Source: an uncultured Lachnospiraceae bacterium (GTDB taxonomy: Bacteria; Bacillota; Clostridia; Lachnospirales; Lachnospiraceae). Taken from it: DNA of 64,000 nucleotides. The DNA is taken from the NCBI GenBank assembly GCA_947593975.1, contig CANQDW010000004.1:1-64000 (forward strand), given 5' to 3'. A program made the position numbers and the translations under genes. Below, piece by piece: positions 49,433 through 59,159 of this stretch. The stretch's first letter is position 1, and the number at the start of each line of letters is the position of its first letter. Below the pieces are notes generated by a model that was not told the origin of the DNA, searched no databases, and worked only from the letters and a program-made list of their open reading frames with translations.

Positions 49433-50881
49433 ATGATTTTTTCAACTTATCAGTTTATATTGATATTTCTCCCAACGGTATTTGTAGTATACTTTACGCT
49501 AAATCACTTTAAATTTATACAAATGGCCAAAATCTGGCTTATAGTGGCTTCATTTTACTTTTACTCTCAGGGCAGCCCGGATTTCTTCCCGTTCTTTATG
49601 GGAAGCGTATTGGGAAATTATATACTTGGAACGACGATGAGCCGTATGAAAGAGGACAGGCTTAAGCTTGAGAGAAGGCTCCTCCTTATTGTCGGCATAC
49701 TTGCCAACGTGGCTCTTTTGGGATATTACAAGTATACGGACTTTTTTATATCTAATTATAATTTTATTACGGGATCGGATTATGCGCTTAAGCATATTAT
49801 CCTTCCTATAGGAATATCGTTTTTCACATTTCAGCTTATCGCATTTCTTGTCGATTCATACAGGGGAGAGACGGAAGAATATGACATCGTAAATTATCTG
49901 CTGTTTATTACTTTCTTCCCTCAGCTTATAGTAGGACCTATCATCCATCATAAGGAAGTAGTGCCTCAGTTCGCGGACGTAAGGAACCAGAGGATCAATT
50001 ATGATAACGTTGCCAAGGGTCTGTTTATATTTTCGATAGGCTGCGCAAAGAAAATGCTGCTTGCGGATCCCCTTACGACCAACGCGGAACATTTCTTTAA
50101 TAACCTTGACGCCCTTACGGCTGCGGGAACGCTTAAATTTCTGAATTCCTGGTTTTATTCGCTGGAGTATACGGTCTCGTATTATTTTGACCTTTCTGGT
50201 TATGCGGATATGGCTATAGGGCTTGGGCTTATGTTTAACATCGTCATCCCCCAGAACTTTAATTCGCCTTACAAGGCTAAGGATTTCCAGGAATACTGGC
50301 AGAGATGGCATATCACGCTGTCGCGCTTCCTGGGAAATTATATATTCAGGAATGTATATAAAAGGAACGTAAAGTGGCGTAATTATTATGTCGCTACAAT
50401 GGTTACGTTTTTTGTATCCGGTTTCTGGCACGGCGCCGGCTGGACGTTTGTAGTCTGGGGAATAGTAAACGGAATACTTGTATGCATAGGAAGCTACAGG
50501 AACAGGAAGAATAAGAAGACGCCGGTATGGCTCGGAGTTCCGCTTACATTTATACTGGCTATACTGACCCGTGTGCTTTTCGTTTCCAATACGTTTACCG
50601 ACGCGTGGGAAGTATATAAGGGAATGATAAACTTTGCGTCGCTCGGGCATGGCATAAGCGGTGTGTTCCATACCGTGGCAACTTTCATTGGCAACCACAA
50701 GTCCATAGGACTTACATGCCTTATCGGATTGTTCATATGCTGGTTTATGCCGAATACGAAAAGTATTTCGGATAAGTTCGATACAAAAAAATGGTATTAT
50801 CTGATATATCCGGCAATACTTTTGGCAATATGTATATTTAAGATGGATAAAGTAGTACAATTCCTTTATTTCCAGTTCTAA
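49433..50881 (+). CDS. MBOAT family O-acyltransferase (AlgI/DltB type)
   Basis: 482 residues; ATG 49433 with AGAGAGGATT upstream. Ten or more TM helices. Signature segments: FPQLIVGPIIHHKEVVPQF, the YYFDLSGYADMAIGLGLMFN stretch, FQEYWQRWHITLSRFLGNYI and the catalytic His in FVSGFWHGAGWTFVVWG. These proteins move acyl groups (acetyl, alanyl) across the membrane onto surface polymers. The next gene is likely its extracellular partner, as AlgI works with AlgJ/X and DltB with DltD. Its placement before a teichoic-type cluster supports polymer modification. Confidence 0.93.
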   Translation: MIFSTYQFILIFLPTVFVVYFTLNHFKFIQMAKIWLIVASFYFYSQGSPDFFPFFMGSVLGNYILGTTMSRMKEDRLKLERRLLLIVGILANVALLGYYKYTDFFISNYNFITGSDYALKHIILPIGISFFTFQLIAFLVDSYRGETEEYDIVNYLLFITFFPQLIVGPIIHHKEVVPQFADVRNQRINYDNVAKGLFIFSIGCAKKMLLADPLTTNAEHFFNNLDALTAAGTLKFLNSWFYSLEYTVSYYFDLSGYADMAIGLGLMFNIVIPQNFNSPYKAKDFQEYWQRWHITLSRFLGNYIFRNVYKRNVKWRNYYVATMVTFFVSGFWHGAGWTFVVWGIVNGILVCIGSYRNRKNKKTPVWLGVPLTFILAILTRVLFVSNTFTDAWEVYKGMINFASLGHGISGVFHTVATFIGNHKSIGLTCLIGLFICWFMPNTKSISDKFDTKKWYYLIYPAILLAICIFKMDKVVQFLYFQF

Positions 50882-50915
50882 CTGATATACGGATAAAGGA
50901 GATTGGAGGAAAGTG

Positions 50916-52229
50916 ATGAAAAGCTCTAAAAAATGGGTCCTGACTTTTATGACGCTTATGATCTTAGTGCTCGTATTTATCTGCACCGTGAATTATGTCG
51001 TTGACCCTTACGGATATTTCCGCTTCCAGGGCGGCAATTATTTTGAGTTAAACGACGATTATTATACACGCGTCCTTAAAGCGGAGAGGATTAAAAATTA
51101 TGCGGATGAGTATGACGCATACATAATAGGCGGTTCAAAAGCAAGCGGTATAAGGGCGGACAAATTATCCGAGATCGACGGATACAGATATTATAATTCT
51201 TATATACAGTCGGGTAATTTCGAAGAATATGAGAAGTATATTAATTATATTTTTGAAAATGATAAGGATGTTAAGAAAATATTTCTGCACCTCAGCAGTA
51301 TTGAGGTAAAAGCTTATTCGAGACAGCATCTGGGAGACACGTACAAAACGCCGGCGCAGGTAGATGGGCGTTCTAAGGCGGCGGAAGTCCTTCGTATGCT
51401 TTTTAAGAATCTTAAAGTAAGCGTCCAGGAGATAAAAAAGGCGGCGGAGCATAAGACGAATCCGGTGGCTTATCCGGAACTGCCGAGCGGCGAGAGGAAC
51501 CTCGGCAAATACTATGACGCGGTAAAGATCGATAAAGAGTGGTTTAAAGAGCGTTATGTAATGAAAGACTACGATAAAAGCATTAAGGAACTGTTTGAAG
51601 GAAAACGCGAACAGTCGGATAATATGCAGCTGTGCCTTGATACCTTAAGGCGGATAAAAGCTGCATGTGATGAAAGAGGCGTTGAGCTTTTCGTTGTGTT
51701 CGGGCCTTCGTTTATTACGGAAATGGCTGTTTTTGACGGTCCGCAGTTCTGGAATTATTACGGTGAAGTCGTTAATATAGTAGGAGACGTATGGGATTTC
51801 AGCGACTATAACGATATAATGTTAAATCCGTATAATTTTTATAATAATCTTCACTTTTTCTATGACGTAGGGGAAGTGATGCTCGGCACGATAGAAAATA
51901 ACAGCAGGCAGTATAAAGGGGATGCGGATTCGCCTTTCGGTACCTTTGGATATCATGTGTATGCGGACGCCGCGGAGTGCGCTGCCGATACTTCCGGACT
52001 TGCGGTAACTGTGCCGGAATATATAAAGCATAGGCAGGAATGTTACAATATACTCAAAAACGAATATATGTCCACGGGAACGATAGCGCTCAGGTCTTAT
52101 GAGGATAAGAGCAATGTTGTTTCGGGAAGCAGATATTTTACAAGCCCCGAGCTTAAGGCAAGGGAAGGTACGAGCGACGATACCGAGCATATCTACGAAC
52201 AGACAAAGAATAATTATAAAGACAAATGA
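50916..52229 (+). CDS. Membrane-anchored SGNH/DltD-AlgX-like protein, probable MBOAT partner
   Basis: 437 residues from ATG 50916 (GGAGG ends six bases upstream; GTG 50913 possible). Residues 8-28 (VLTFMTLMILVLVFICTVN) are a signal anchor; the rest is external. YVVDPYGYFRF is the opening often seen in DltD/AlgX-like partners of MBOAT enzymes, and AYIIGGSKASGIRADKL resembles the GGS-type nucleophile block of SGNH hydrolases (Ser near residue 75). LHLSSIEVKAYSRQ and LHFFYDVGEVML would hold further elements. It probably receives the acyl group from the MBOAT protein. The catalytic Asp-His cannot be assigned with certainty. Confidence 0.65.
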   Translation: MKSSKKWVLTFMTLMILVLVFICTVNYVVDPYGYFRFQGGNYFELNDDYYTRVLKAERIKNYADEYDAYIIGGSKASGIRADKLSEIDGYRYYNSYIQSGNFEEYEKYINYIFENDKDVKKIFLHLSSIEVKAYSRQHLGDTYKTPAQVDGRSKAAEVLRMLFKNLKVSVQEIKKAAEHKTNPVAYPELPSGERNLGKYYDAVKIDKEWFKERYVMKDYDKSIKELFEGKREQSDNMQLCLDTLRRIKAACDERGVELFVVFGPSFITEMAVFDGPQFWNYYGEVVNIVGDVWDFSDYNDIMLNPYNFYNNLHFFYDVGEVMLGTIENNSRQYKGDADSPFGTFGYHVYADAAECAADTSGLAVTVPEYIKHRQECYNILKNEYMSTGTIALRSYEDKSNVVSGSRYFTSPELKAREGTSDDTEHIYEQTKNNYKDK

Positions 52230-52282
52230 TATATAATATATTATAATCTGAATTGTATCTGCTGTTTTATGGAGGTCATGAC

Positions 52283-54781
52283 ATGACGGAAGATTTTATT
52301 TGTAAGGATTATCGTTTTGATAACGCGGTATTTAGCGGGATATTCCAAGTGCCTTGCGGGTTTAAGCCCGATAAGGTGTATTTTAAAGACATCAAAAACA
52401 ACAGATACTGCTATGACGTGTCATATGGCCCGGGCGAAAATGATAATGAATATTATATAAGCGTTGATTGTGAAAATGCCACATTCCATTCGGGAACGTG
52501 GCATCCTGTTATGGAAGGGAACGGCCAAAAACAGTATTTCTTTTTCTACAGGAGTATGAAAAATGAAAAAAAGCAGGCGAAGATGCTGAAACTTTCAAAG
52601 GATACCCTCTTTTTTGAACCTTCTTTAAGATATCATTATATGGCGGCGATCGATAAAGATTCCCTTTTTACTTTAAGAAAATGGAGAAATAAGGCAAAAA
52701 GCGTAAGAAAGACTTATGTATATATCAAAAGTTATGAAAGCTTGGGAATGAAAGTAAGGTTTAACCTTATAGAAAGCGGATTAAAACCCGCAAAACAGGC
52801 CGAGCTTTGGCTTTGGAATAAGAATATCAGGGAAGTATACCGTATTACCCTTAATTCCAAGGATATAAACAACCTGAGTTTTGAAGTGGATTTTACCGAT
52901 TTTTACGATAAATACGGAAAAGAGATAATCAGGCAATGGGATGTTTTCCTTGCCTGCAACAGAGGCGGGGCTTATTATCAGTCGAGGATAGTTTTAAAGG
53001 ACGATAAAAAATATGCGAATAATGTTGCCGTGCAGAGCAGCGACGACAGCGACCGGTATATATTTAACCTGCCGGATACGGATAAGGACGGCGTCGTGCT
53101 GTCGGCGTTCCAGATGTTTTTTGACGGGATACTCAGGCTATGCGTAAAGACCGTGCAGCCGGTATATATGTACCGCGGGGTATACAGGGAATGTGTCGAG
53201 TCGTTTTTTATGAAAGACGGGATACTTAACATAAAGATCAGATGCATGAATTCGGAATTTTCGGACAGAAGGCTTATAATAAGGCATAAAACAGGCGGCG
53301 CGGATACTTTGGGCGAAGATGTCTGCGAATATAAGCCTACAAGCGTAGAAAACACGATAGGCGGAAAAATACTGACATTTACGATAGACTGCCGCAGCAT
53401 TAAATGGACCCCTCCGAGATACGAGATCATCCTTCTTGCTGCGAAGGGCAAAAATGAATATGAATTCCGGCTCGTCGGAAGCGGAAAGAAGTTTGACAGG
53501 CTGCTTACTTCCGTGTATAAAAACATGTATACTACAGATGAAGAATATCTTATATATCCTACGAGGACGATAAGCGGCAAGATAGTTATGGAGTGCAGGC
53601 AGAAAAGCAGGTACGATCTTAAAAAATACCGTACGAATGAAAAGATCGCATCGGTCGTTTATTTCCTGTTAATGCCTTTCTACAAGTGTAAGAAGAATTT
53701 TCTCTTCTTTGAAAAGTTCTGTACCGCGGCTCAGGATAACGCATATTATATGTTCAGATATTTTGTCCATAAGAAGAACAGGAGGATAAGGCCGCTTTAT
53801 ATAATTGAGAAGGACAGGCCTGTCTATAATGAACTAAAGGCGCAGTACGGCCGCAGGATAGTAGATTTTATGAGTATAAGGCATCTGATATATCTGCAGG
53901 CATCGGATCTGTTTATCTCTACCGACTCAAAACGCCACTGTTATAAATGGAGCGCGGGAAGCGTAAGGATCTTAAATATGCTTAATAATAAAAAAGCGGT
54001 ATTTTTGCAGCACGGAGTGCTTGGTTTTAAGCGGGTGGACAATATCTATGGCAAGCAGTACGCAAACCGCTCGGATCTGTTTATAGTGTCTTCGGAGGAA
54101 GAAAAGGAGATCGTAACAAGATATTTCGGATATGACAAAAAGGAAGTTGCCGTTACCGGGCTTGCAAGGTGGGATAAGCTTGTATCGTCGCCGAAAAACC
54201 CGCGGGAAATATTTTATATGCCTACGTGGCGGAGCTGGATCACCGAACTTAGCGATGAAGAATTTGTGAAAACGGATTACTTCAGAGCGTACGCAGAGAT
54301 ACTTAATTCGAAAGAACTTTCGGATATACTGGAAAAAAACGACCTGTATATGCTGTTTTGCTTTCATCCGAAGTTCAGGAACTATATGCATCTGCTTGAT
54401 GTGAACAAAAAAAGGATAAAGATGATAAGCTATGATGATGATATAAGGATAAATAAGCTGCTTATGGAGTGCAGTATGTTTATAACGGATTATTCCAGCG
54501 CGTCATGGGATGTTTATTATATGGATAAACCGGTATTGTTTTACCAGTTTGACTATGAGAAGTATAACGAGAGACAAGGGTCATATATTAATATGGAGAG
54601 AGGATTGGCAGGCGATCGGGTTACGGATTTTGACGGCTTTATAAAGAAGCTTTCAAATGCTGCGGAATGCGGCTTCGTAAGGGATCCGGGCTCTGACGGT
54701 ATGATCGCGGAGCATCTGCCGGCAAAGAGGGGCGGTCATAGAAAGAGGATATATGAGGAAATAACCAAAAGATTCTTATGA
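52283..54781 (+). CDS. CDP-glycerol glycerophosphotransferase family protein (TagF-like)
   Basis: 832 residues; ATG 52283 with GGAGG seven bases upstream. The first about 440 residues form a non-catalytic region rich in strands, with FKPDKVYFKDIKNNRYCYD, not assigned to a family. The CDP-glycerol transferase domain starts near 455 (FFEKFCTAAQDNAYYMFRYF). It has the catalytic-type His in FLQHGVLGFKRVD (about 577), EIFYMPTWRSWITEL, and the end block ITDYSSASWDVYYMDKPVL with YEKYNERQGSYINMERGLAG. It likely adds glycerol-phosphate units or a primer. The strand-rich half is unlike the usual TagF N-terminus. Confidence 0.82.
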   Translation: MTEDFICKDYRFDNAVFSGIFQVPCGFKPDKVYFKDIKNNRYCYDVSYGPGENDNEYYISVDCENATFHSGTWHPVMEGNGQKQYFFFYRSMKNEKKQAKMLKLSKDTLFFEPSLRYHYMAAIDKDSLFTLRKWRNKAKSVRKTYVYIKSYESLGMKVRFNLIESGLKPAKQAELWLWNKNIREVYRITLNSKDINNLSFEVDFTDFYDKYGKEIIRQWDVFLACNRGGAYYQSRIVLKDDKKYANNVAVQSSDDSDRYIFNLPDTDKDGVVLSAFQMFFDGILRLCVKTVQPVYMYRGVYRECVESFFMKDGILNIKIRCMNSEFSDRRLIIRHKTGGADTLGEDVCEYKPTSVENTIGGKILTFTIDCRSIKWTPPRYEIILLAAKGKNEYEFRLVGSGKKFDRLLTSVYKNMYTTDEEYLIYPTRTISGKIVMECRQKSRYDLKKYRTNEKIASVVYFLLMPFYKCKKNFLFFEKFCTAAQDNAYYMFRYFVHKKNRRIRPLYIIEKDRPVYNELKAQYGRRIVDFMSIRHLIYLQASDLFISTDSKRHCYKWSAGSVRILNMLNNKKAVFLQHGVLGFKRVDNIYGKQYANRSDLFIVSSEEEKEIVTRYFGYDKKEVAVTGLARWDKLVSSPKNPREIFYMPTWRSWITELSDEEFVKTDYFRAYAEILNSKELSDILEKNDLYMLFCFHPKFRNYMHLLDVNKKRIKMISYDDDIRINKLLMECSMFITDYSSASWDVYYMDKPVLFYQFDYEKYNERQGSYINMERGLAGDRVTDFDGFIKKLSNAAECGFVRDPGSDGMIAEHLPAKRGGHRKRIYEEITKRFL

Positions 54782-54793
54782 CGTCGACTTAAT

Positions 54794-54822
54794 TTGACTT
54801 TAATGTAAACTATTGGTATAAT
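54794..54822 (+). promoter_or_regulatory. Strong promoter of the surface-polymer operon
   Basis: TTGACT (54794-54799), 17-base spacer, TATAAT (54817-54822) preceded by TGG (extended -10). This is one of the best promoters in the window and starts transcription about 30 bases before the GTG start of the next gene. Confidence 0.8.
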
Positions 54823-54857
54823 TGCTGTGTTTATTATGTAAATAGGAGGCATAGTCT

Positions 54858-57122
54858 GTGGATATTAGCGTTATTGTACCTTATCACGGAGAGAAAACAT
54901 ATCTTAAAGACTGTCTGGATAGTCTCAGGGAACAGAGTTTTAAGGATTTTGAAGTTATCCTTGTGGTTTCCGAGGCTGATATTCCCGAAGATTTAGTGGA
55001 TATTTATCAGACTGATATAAACTTAAAATGTTTAAGCTGTGAAAAAAGCGGAGTAGCGGCGGCAAGGAATAAAGGGATGTCAGCGGCGGAAGGAACATAT
55101 GTGACATTCGTTGACTGTGACGATTATCTGGATGTCAGATGTCTTCAGAGATTACATGAATTATGCGTAGCCGACTGCTGCGATCTGATGTTTGGAAAGA
55201 TTGAAAATACCTGGTATAAGAGAAGCATTTATCTTGATAATGCGGAATCTGCGCCTGATGAGAGCGGAGACGGCGGTTCCGATGAAGAAAACGGCGGAGA
55301 CGACGAACAGGGCAGACAGTTCCTTTTCTTTATAGAAGCGGGGGACAGCGAAGAAGTAATAAGACAAAAGCGCGCCGAAGCCGCTAACAGGTATCTTATA
55401 ACCAGACGCAAATCAATGCAGAATATAACTGCGCTGGGAATCCTATTTAAAAGGGAGTTTTTGACAGATAACGGCATAACTTTTGACGAGACGCTTAAAT
55501 ATTACTCTGACTGGCCGTTTTTATGCAGGGCGCTTGATCTGGCGGAAAAATGCGACGGGGACAAGGAAGCGGTATATTTAAAAAGGACGCATAACGACCC
55601 GATACATTCGCCGTCTCTTATCCAGGATATAGGAAAGAAAGATTTTGAATACAGGATGGAGGCTTATGAGCGCTCAAGAGATAGTATAGAAGGAAAATCG
55701 CCGTATACAAGAGCGTATATGGATAACAAGCTTATACAGTATTTTGCGTCTGATGTCGCGCCGGAGATAAGAAAGAACGAGGATAAAACCTGGCGTAAGA
55801 AAAGGATGCCGGTGATAAGGGAATATATATCGGCTATGGACGCTAAGGTTATTAAAGGCGCGGGCATGTACAGAAGAAGGCTTTCTTCCGCCCTTATCGC
55901 AAATGATGTTAAGAAGCTCTGCAGGCTTTCACGCAATAAGAACCTGTATAACTGGGCCGCACGGATAATAAAAGGTCCTAAGAGGCTTAAGATCATAAAA
56001 GAGTTTATGTACAGGCATGTGTACTCCGCAAAGCCGCTCATGGAAGACGTTGTGCTTTTTGAAAGCTTTTTCGGAAAGAGTTATTCCGACAGCCCGAAAT
56101 ATATTTTTGAAAAGCTTAACCAGATGTATCCGGGAAAATACAGATGCGTATGGATAATAGATAAAAAGACCCGACTTCCGTATCCCGCAAAGCAGATAAA
56201 GAGATTCAGCTTCGCGTACTTTAAATATCTTGCAAGGAGCAAATATATCGTTTTTAACAGCAGGCAGCCGAAGACCTTTATAAAAAGGAAGGGAAATGTA
56301 TTCCTTCAGACATGGCACGGAACGCCGCTTAAAAAGCTTGTATTTGATATGGAGGAAGTAGTGAGCGCTTCCCCGATGTATAAAAAGACTTTTTATATAC
56401 AGTCAAGGTCATGGGATTACCTTGTCGCAGCAAACGCATTTTCGGAGGAAGTATTTACGAGGGCGTTTGTGTATGATAAGCCTATGCTTAAGTTCGGTTA
56501 TCCGAGAAATGATATACTCCATGCGGACAATAAAGAGAGTATCGCGGCCGATATAAGAAAACGGCTGGGTATACCGGAAGGTAAGAAAGTTATACTGTAC
56601 GCGCCGACATGGCGCGACGATGAATATTACGAGTCCGGCAAATATAAGTTTGACCTTAAGTTAGATTTAAAGTATATGAAAGAAAAGCTTTCGGACGAAT
56701 ATGTCGTGATACTGAGGACGCATTATTTCATTGCGGATAATATTGATGTGACCGGACTTTCGGATTTTGTGTTCAATCTAAGCAAATATGACGATATAGC
56801 GGAGCTTTATCTTATATCCGACATACTGATAACGGACTATTCTTCGGTATTTTTTGATTATGCCAACTTAAAGAGGCCTATGCTGTTTTTCACATATGAC
56901 CTTGATAAATACAGGGATGTTTTGAGAGGATTTTATATAGATATGGAGCGGGAGCTTCCGGGACCGCTGTTGTTTACAACTAAGGAGATCGTGGATGCTA
57001 TACTTGATATCAGAACCGTAAATGGCAGATATGCCGAAATATACGATAAATTCTACGAGAGGTTCTGCGGCTGGGAAGACGGACATGCTTCGGAAAATTG
57101 TATAAAAACCGTCTTTAAGTAG
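54858..57122 (+). CDS. GT2 glycosyltransferase fused to CDP-glycerol phosphotransferase
   Basis: 754 residues, GTG start with AGGAGG eight bases upstream. Residues 1-230 are a GT-A fold GT2 enzyme (DISVIVPYHGEKTYLKDCL, and FVDCDDYLDV as the DxD motif). A 30-residue acidic Gly-rich insert (residues about 130-160, SGDGGSDEENGGDDEQG) interrupts it. The C-terminal TagF domain is about 390-740: VLFESFFGKSYSDSPKYIFE, WHGTPLKKL near 486, ILYAPTWRDDEYYESGKYK and LITDYSSVFFDYANLKRPML. The fusion can both add a sugar and a glycerol-phosphate, as in repeating units of glycosylated teichoic acids. Confidence 0.88.
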   Translation: MDISVIVPYHGEKTYLKDCLDSLREQSFKDFEVILVVSEADIPEDLVDIYQTDINLKCLSCEKSGVAAARNKGMSAAEGTYVTFVDCDDYLDVRCLQRLHELCVADCCDLMFGKIENTWYKRSIYLDNAESAPDESGDGGSDEENGGDDEQGRQFLFFIEAGDSEEVIRQKRAEAANRYLITRRKSMQNITALGILFKREFLTDNGITFDETLKYYSDWPFLCRALDLAEKCDGDKEAVYLKRTHNDPIHSPSLIQDIGKKDFEYRMEAYERSRDSIEGKSPYTRAYMDNKLIQYFASDVAPEIRKNEDKTWRKKRMPVIREYISAMDAKVIKGAGMYRRRLSSALIANDVKKLCRLSRNKNLYNWAARIIKGPKRLKIIKEFMYRHVYSAKPLMEDVVLFESFFGKSYSDSPKYIFEKLNQMYPGKYRCVWIIDKKTRLPYPAKQIKRFSFAYFKYLARSKYIVFNSRQPKTFIKRKGNVFLQTWHGTPLKKLVFDMEEVVSASPMYKKTFYIQSRSWDYLVAANAFSEEVFTRAFVYDKPMLKFGYPRNDILHADNKESIAADIRKRLGIPEGKKVILYAPTWRDDEYYESGKYKFDLKLDLKYMKEKLSDEYVVILRTHYFIADNIDVTGLSDFVFNLSKYDDIAELYLISDILITDYSSVFFDYANLKRPMLFFTYDLDKYRDVLRGFYIDMERELPGPLLFTTKEIVDAILDIRTVNGRYAEIYDKFYERFCGWEDGHASENCIKTVFK

Positions 57123-57142
57123 GATTTAGGAGTTAGTTTAGT

Positions 57143-57937
57143 ATGAATATTTCAGATTTACATGTAATTGCCAATTTTAAAAAGTACAGATATCTTTTAT
57201 CGCAGCTTGTGGTAAAAGATATCAAATTAAAGTACAGAAGATCTTACCTGGGTATATTGTGGACGCTTGTAGAACCGCTTCTTACAATGATAGTGCTTAC
57301 AATGGTGTTTTCTACATTTCTCGGACGAAACGGCATAAGAGGAGGACTGCCGTTTCCTGTGTATATACTTGCGGGACGTCTTTTGTACTCTTTTTTCAGC
57401 GGCGCGACAAAGGGCGCGATGAAGTCGGTAAGGTCAAGCGCGGCAATGATAAAGAAAGTGTATGTCCCAAAGTATATGTATCCTTTATCGTCCATACTGG
57501 CCAATTTTATAACCTTCCTCATATCGCTGATAGTGCTTGTGGGAGTGTCTGTGGTGCTTAAGGTGCAGCCTACGTGGTGGATGCTTGCCGCAGTGGTGCC
57601 GCTTGTGATACTGCTTATCATGACTGTGGGAGTGGGACTTATACTGTCAACCCTTTCAGTATTTTTCAGGGACCTGGAGTATCTGTGGGGCGTTGCGCTT
57701 ATGCTCATAATGTATACCTGCGCGATATTCTATGACGCGGACAGGCTCAGCAAATACAAGTGGCTGCTTAACTGCAATCCCGTATACGGTGTGATAAGGA
57801 ACTTCAGGGACTGCATAAGCGGAGTGGGATTTCATATGCCGTCTCTGATATATACGCTGGTATTTGGGATAGTTACCGCTGTAGTCGGAGTTGTGTTATT
57901 CTATAAAAGGCAGGATGAGTTTATTCTGCACTTATAA
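57143..57937 (+). CDS. tagG: Teichoic-acid/polysaccharide ABC export permease (TagG/Wzm type)
   Basis: 264 residues; ATG 57143 with AGGATTTAGGAG upstream. Early LVVKDIKLKYRRSYLGILWT is the hallmark of TagG/Wzm-type ABC-2 permeases, followed by six TM helices: PLLTMIVLTMVFSTFLG, the FPVYILAGRLLYSFFSGATK region, YPLSSILANFITFLISLIVL, WWMLAAVVPLVILLIM, YLWGVALMLIMYTCAIFY and LIYTLVFGIVTAVVGVVLFY. It forms the membrane channel for a lipid-linked surface polymer with the ATPase that follows. Confidence 0.93.
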   Translation: MNISDLHVIANFKKYRYLLSQLVVKDIKLKYRRSYLGILWTLVEPLLTMIVLTMVFSTFLGRNGIRGGLPFPVYILAGRLLYSFFSGATKGAMKSVRSSAAMIKKVYVPKYMYPLSSILANFITFLISLIVLVGVSVVLKVQPTWWMLAAVVPLVILLIMTVGVGLILSTLSVFFRDLEYLWGVALMLIMYTCAIFYDADRLSKYKWLLNCNPVYGVIRNFRDCISGVGFHMPSLIYTLVFGIVTAVVGVVLFYKRQDEFILHL

Positions 57938-57976
57938 TGTACTTAAGTATGGATTTTTATACGGAATGGAGTAAGG

Positions 57977-58759
57977 ATGAAAAAAAAGATTGCCATAAAA
58001 GCCGAAAATGTCGGTATGAGGTTTAACTTAAGCGCTGACAAAGTGGATAACTTAAAAGAATATTTTATCAGATTTGTAAAGAGGAGCATAACTTTCAAGG
58101 AATTTTGGGCGCTTAAGAATGTAAGCTTTACCGTGGAGAAAGGCGACAGGGTTGCAATCCTTGGTTATAACGGCGCGGGAAAGAGCACGCTTCTTAAAGT
58201 TATTGCGGGAGTGTTAAAGCCCACCGAAGGAAGCGTGAAAACTTACGGCAGGGTAGTGCCGCTTTTGGAACTCGGAGCGGGATTTGACCCGCAGTATACG
58301 GGAGCCGAAAATATATATCTGTACGGGGCGATACTCGGACATACGAAGGAGTTCATAGAAGAAAGATACGACAGTATAGTTGAGTTTTCCGAACTCGGGG
58401 ATTTTATAAATGTGCCGGTTAAAAATTATTCGTCGGGAATGAAATCAAGGCTTGGTTTTTCGATAGCTACTGTTGTAGAACCGGAAATACTCATACTTGA
58501 TGAAGTGCTTTCGGTAGGCGACGTAAAGTTCAGGAAGAAATGCATGAAATATATAAATCAGATGATGGATGGCGGAGTCACGGTACTGTTTGTGTCGCAC
58601 TCGGTAAACCAGGTAAGGAAAGTGTGCAATAAGGGGATCTTTCTTGACCATGGCGAAGTAACGTTCGCGGGAGACCTTGAGAAAGCTATTGAGATATATG
58701 AAAGCGACGAACAGTACGGAAAGTCGAAAAAAAGAAGGAGGAGGCTTAACAGGCTATGA
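57977..58759 (+). CDS. tagH: Teichoic-acid/polysaccharide ABC export ATPase (TagH/Wzt type)
   Basis: 260 residues; ATG 57977 with ATGGAGTAAGG upstream. Walker A GYNGAGKSTLLK, signature NYSSGMKSRLGFSIA (SSGM type, as usual in TagH), Walker B ILILDEVLSVGD and switch His FVSHSV are all present. VPLLELGAGFDPQYTGAEN is the family-specific loop. No extended C-terminal domain (for polymer recognition) is seen; the protein ends soon after the core with a basic tail. Its last codons overlap tagD by four bases. Confidence 0.94.
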   Translation: MKKKIAIKAENVGMRFNLSADKVDNLKEYFIRFVKRSITFKEFWALKNVSFTVEKGDRVAILGYNGAGKSTLLKVIAGVLKPTEGSVKTYGRVVPLLELGAGFDPQYTGAENIYLYGAILGHTKEFIEERYDSIVEFSELGDFINVPVKNYSSGMKSRLGFSIATVVEPEILILDEVLSVGDVKFRKKCMKYINQMMDGGVTVLFVSHSVNQVRKVCNKGIFLDHGEVTFAGDLEKAIEIYESDEQYGKSKKRRRRLNRL

Positions 58760-59148
58760 AAAAGGTAATTACTTACGGAACGTACGATCTGCTCCATGTA
58801 GGGCATATTAATCTGCTGCGGAGGGCCAAAGAGCTTGGTGATTATCTTGTGGTAGTGCTGTCTACCGATGAGTTTAACGCGATAAAGAATAAAAAAGCTT
58901 ATCATCCGTATGAGGACAGAAAGATCATACTTGAGTCGATAAAGTATGTAGATGAAGTGCTCCCGGAATACAACTGGGAACAGAAGATAGACGACGTGCG
59001 CAATAATGATATCGATATATTTGTAATGGGCGACGACTGGAAAGGAAAATTTGATTTTCTGAAAGATTATTGTGAAGTTGTATATCTTCCGAGGACCGAG
59101 GGAATATCCACTACGAAGATAAAAGAGGACTTAAGTCTTGGGGATTAG
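58756..59148 (+). CDS. tagD: Glycerol-3-phosphate cytidylyltransferase
   Basis: 130 residues; the ATG overlaps the tagH stop. Nucleotidyltransferase motif YGTYDLLHVGHINLLRRAKE with HxGH, then VVLSTDEFNAIKNKKAYHPY, and the signature RTEGISTTKIKEDL near the end, which matches TagD/GCT (with the RTEGISTT loop). It makes CDP-glycerol from sn-glycerol-3-phosphate and CTP, the substrate of the TagF-type enzymes encoded on both sides. Normal length. Confidence 0.95.
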   Translation: MKKVITYGTYDLLHVGHINLLRRAKELGDYLVVVLSTDEFNAIKNKKAYHPYEDRKIILESIKYVDEVLPEYNWEQKIDDVRNNDIDIFVMGDDWKGKFDFLKDYCEVVYLPRTEGISTTKIKEDLSLGD

Positions 59149-59159
59149 GGGATTGTGTG

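Noticed and set aside
49856-50986. 376-codon minus-strand frame opposite the MBOAT gene
   Set aside because: Antisense shadow; the plus strand encodes the complete MBOAT protein with its catalytic His.
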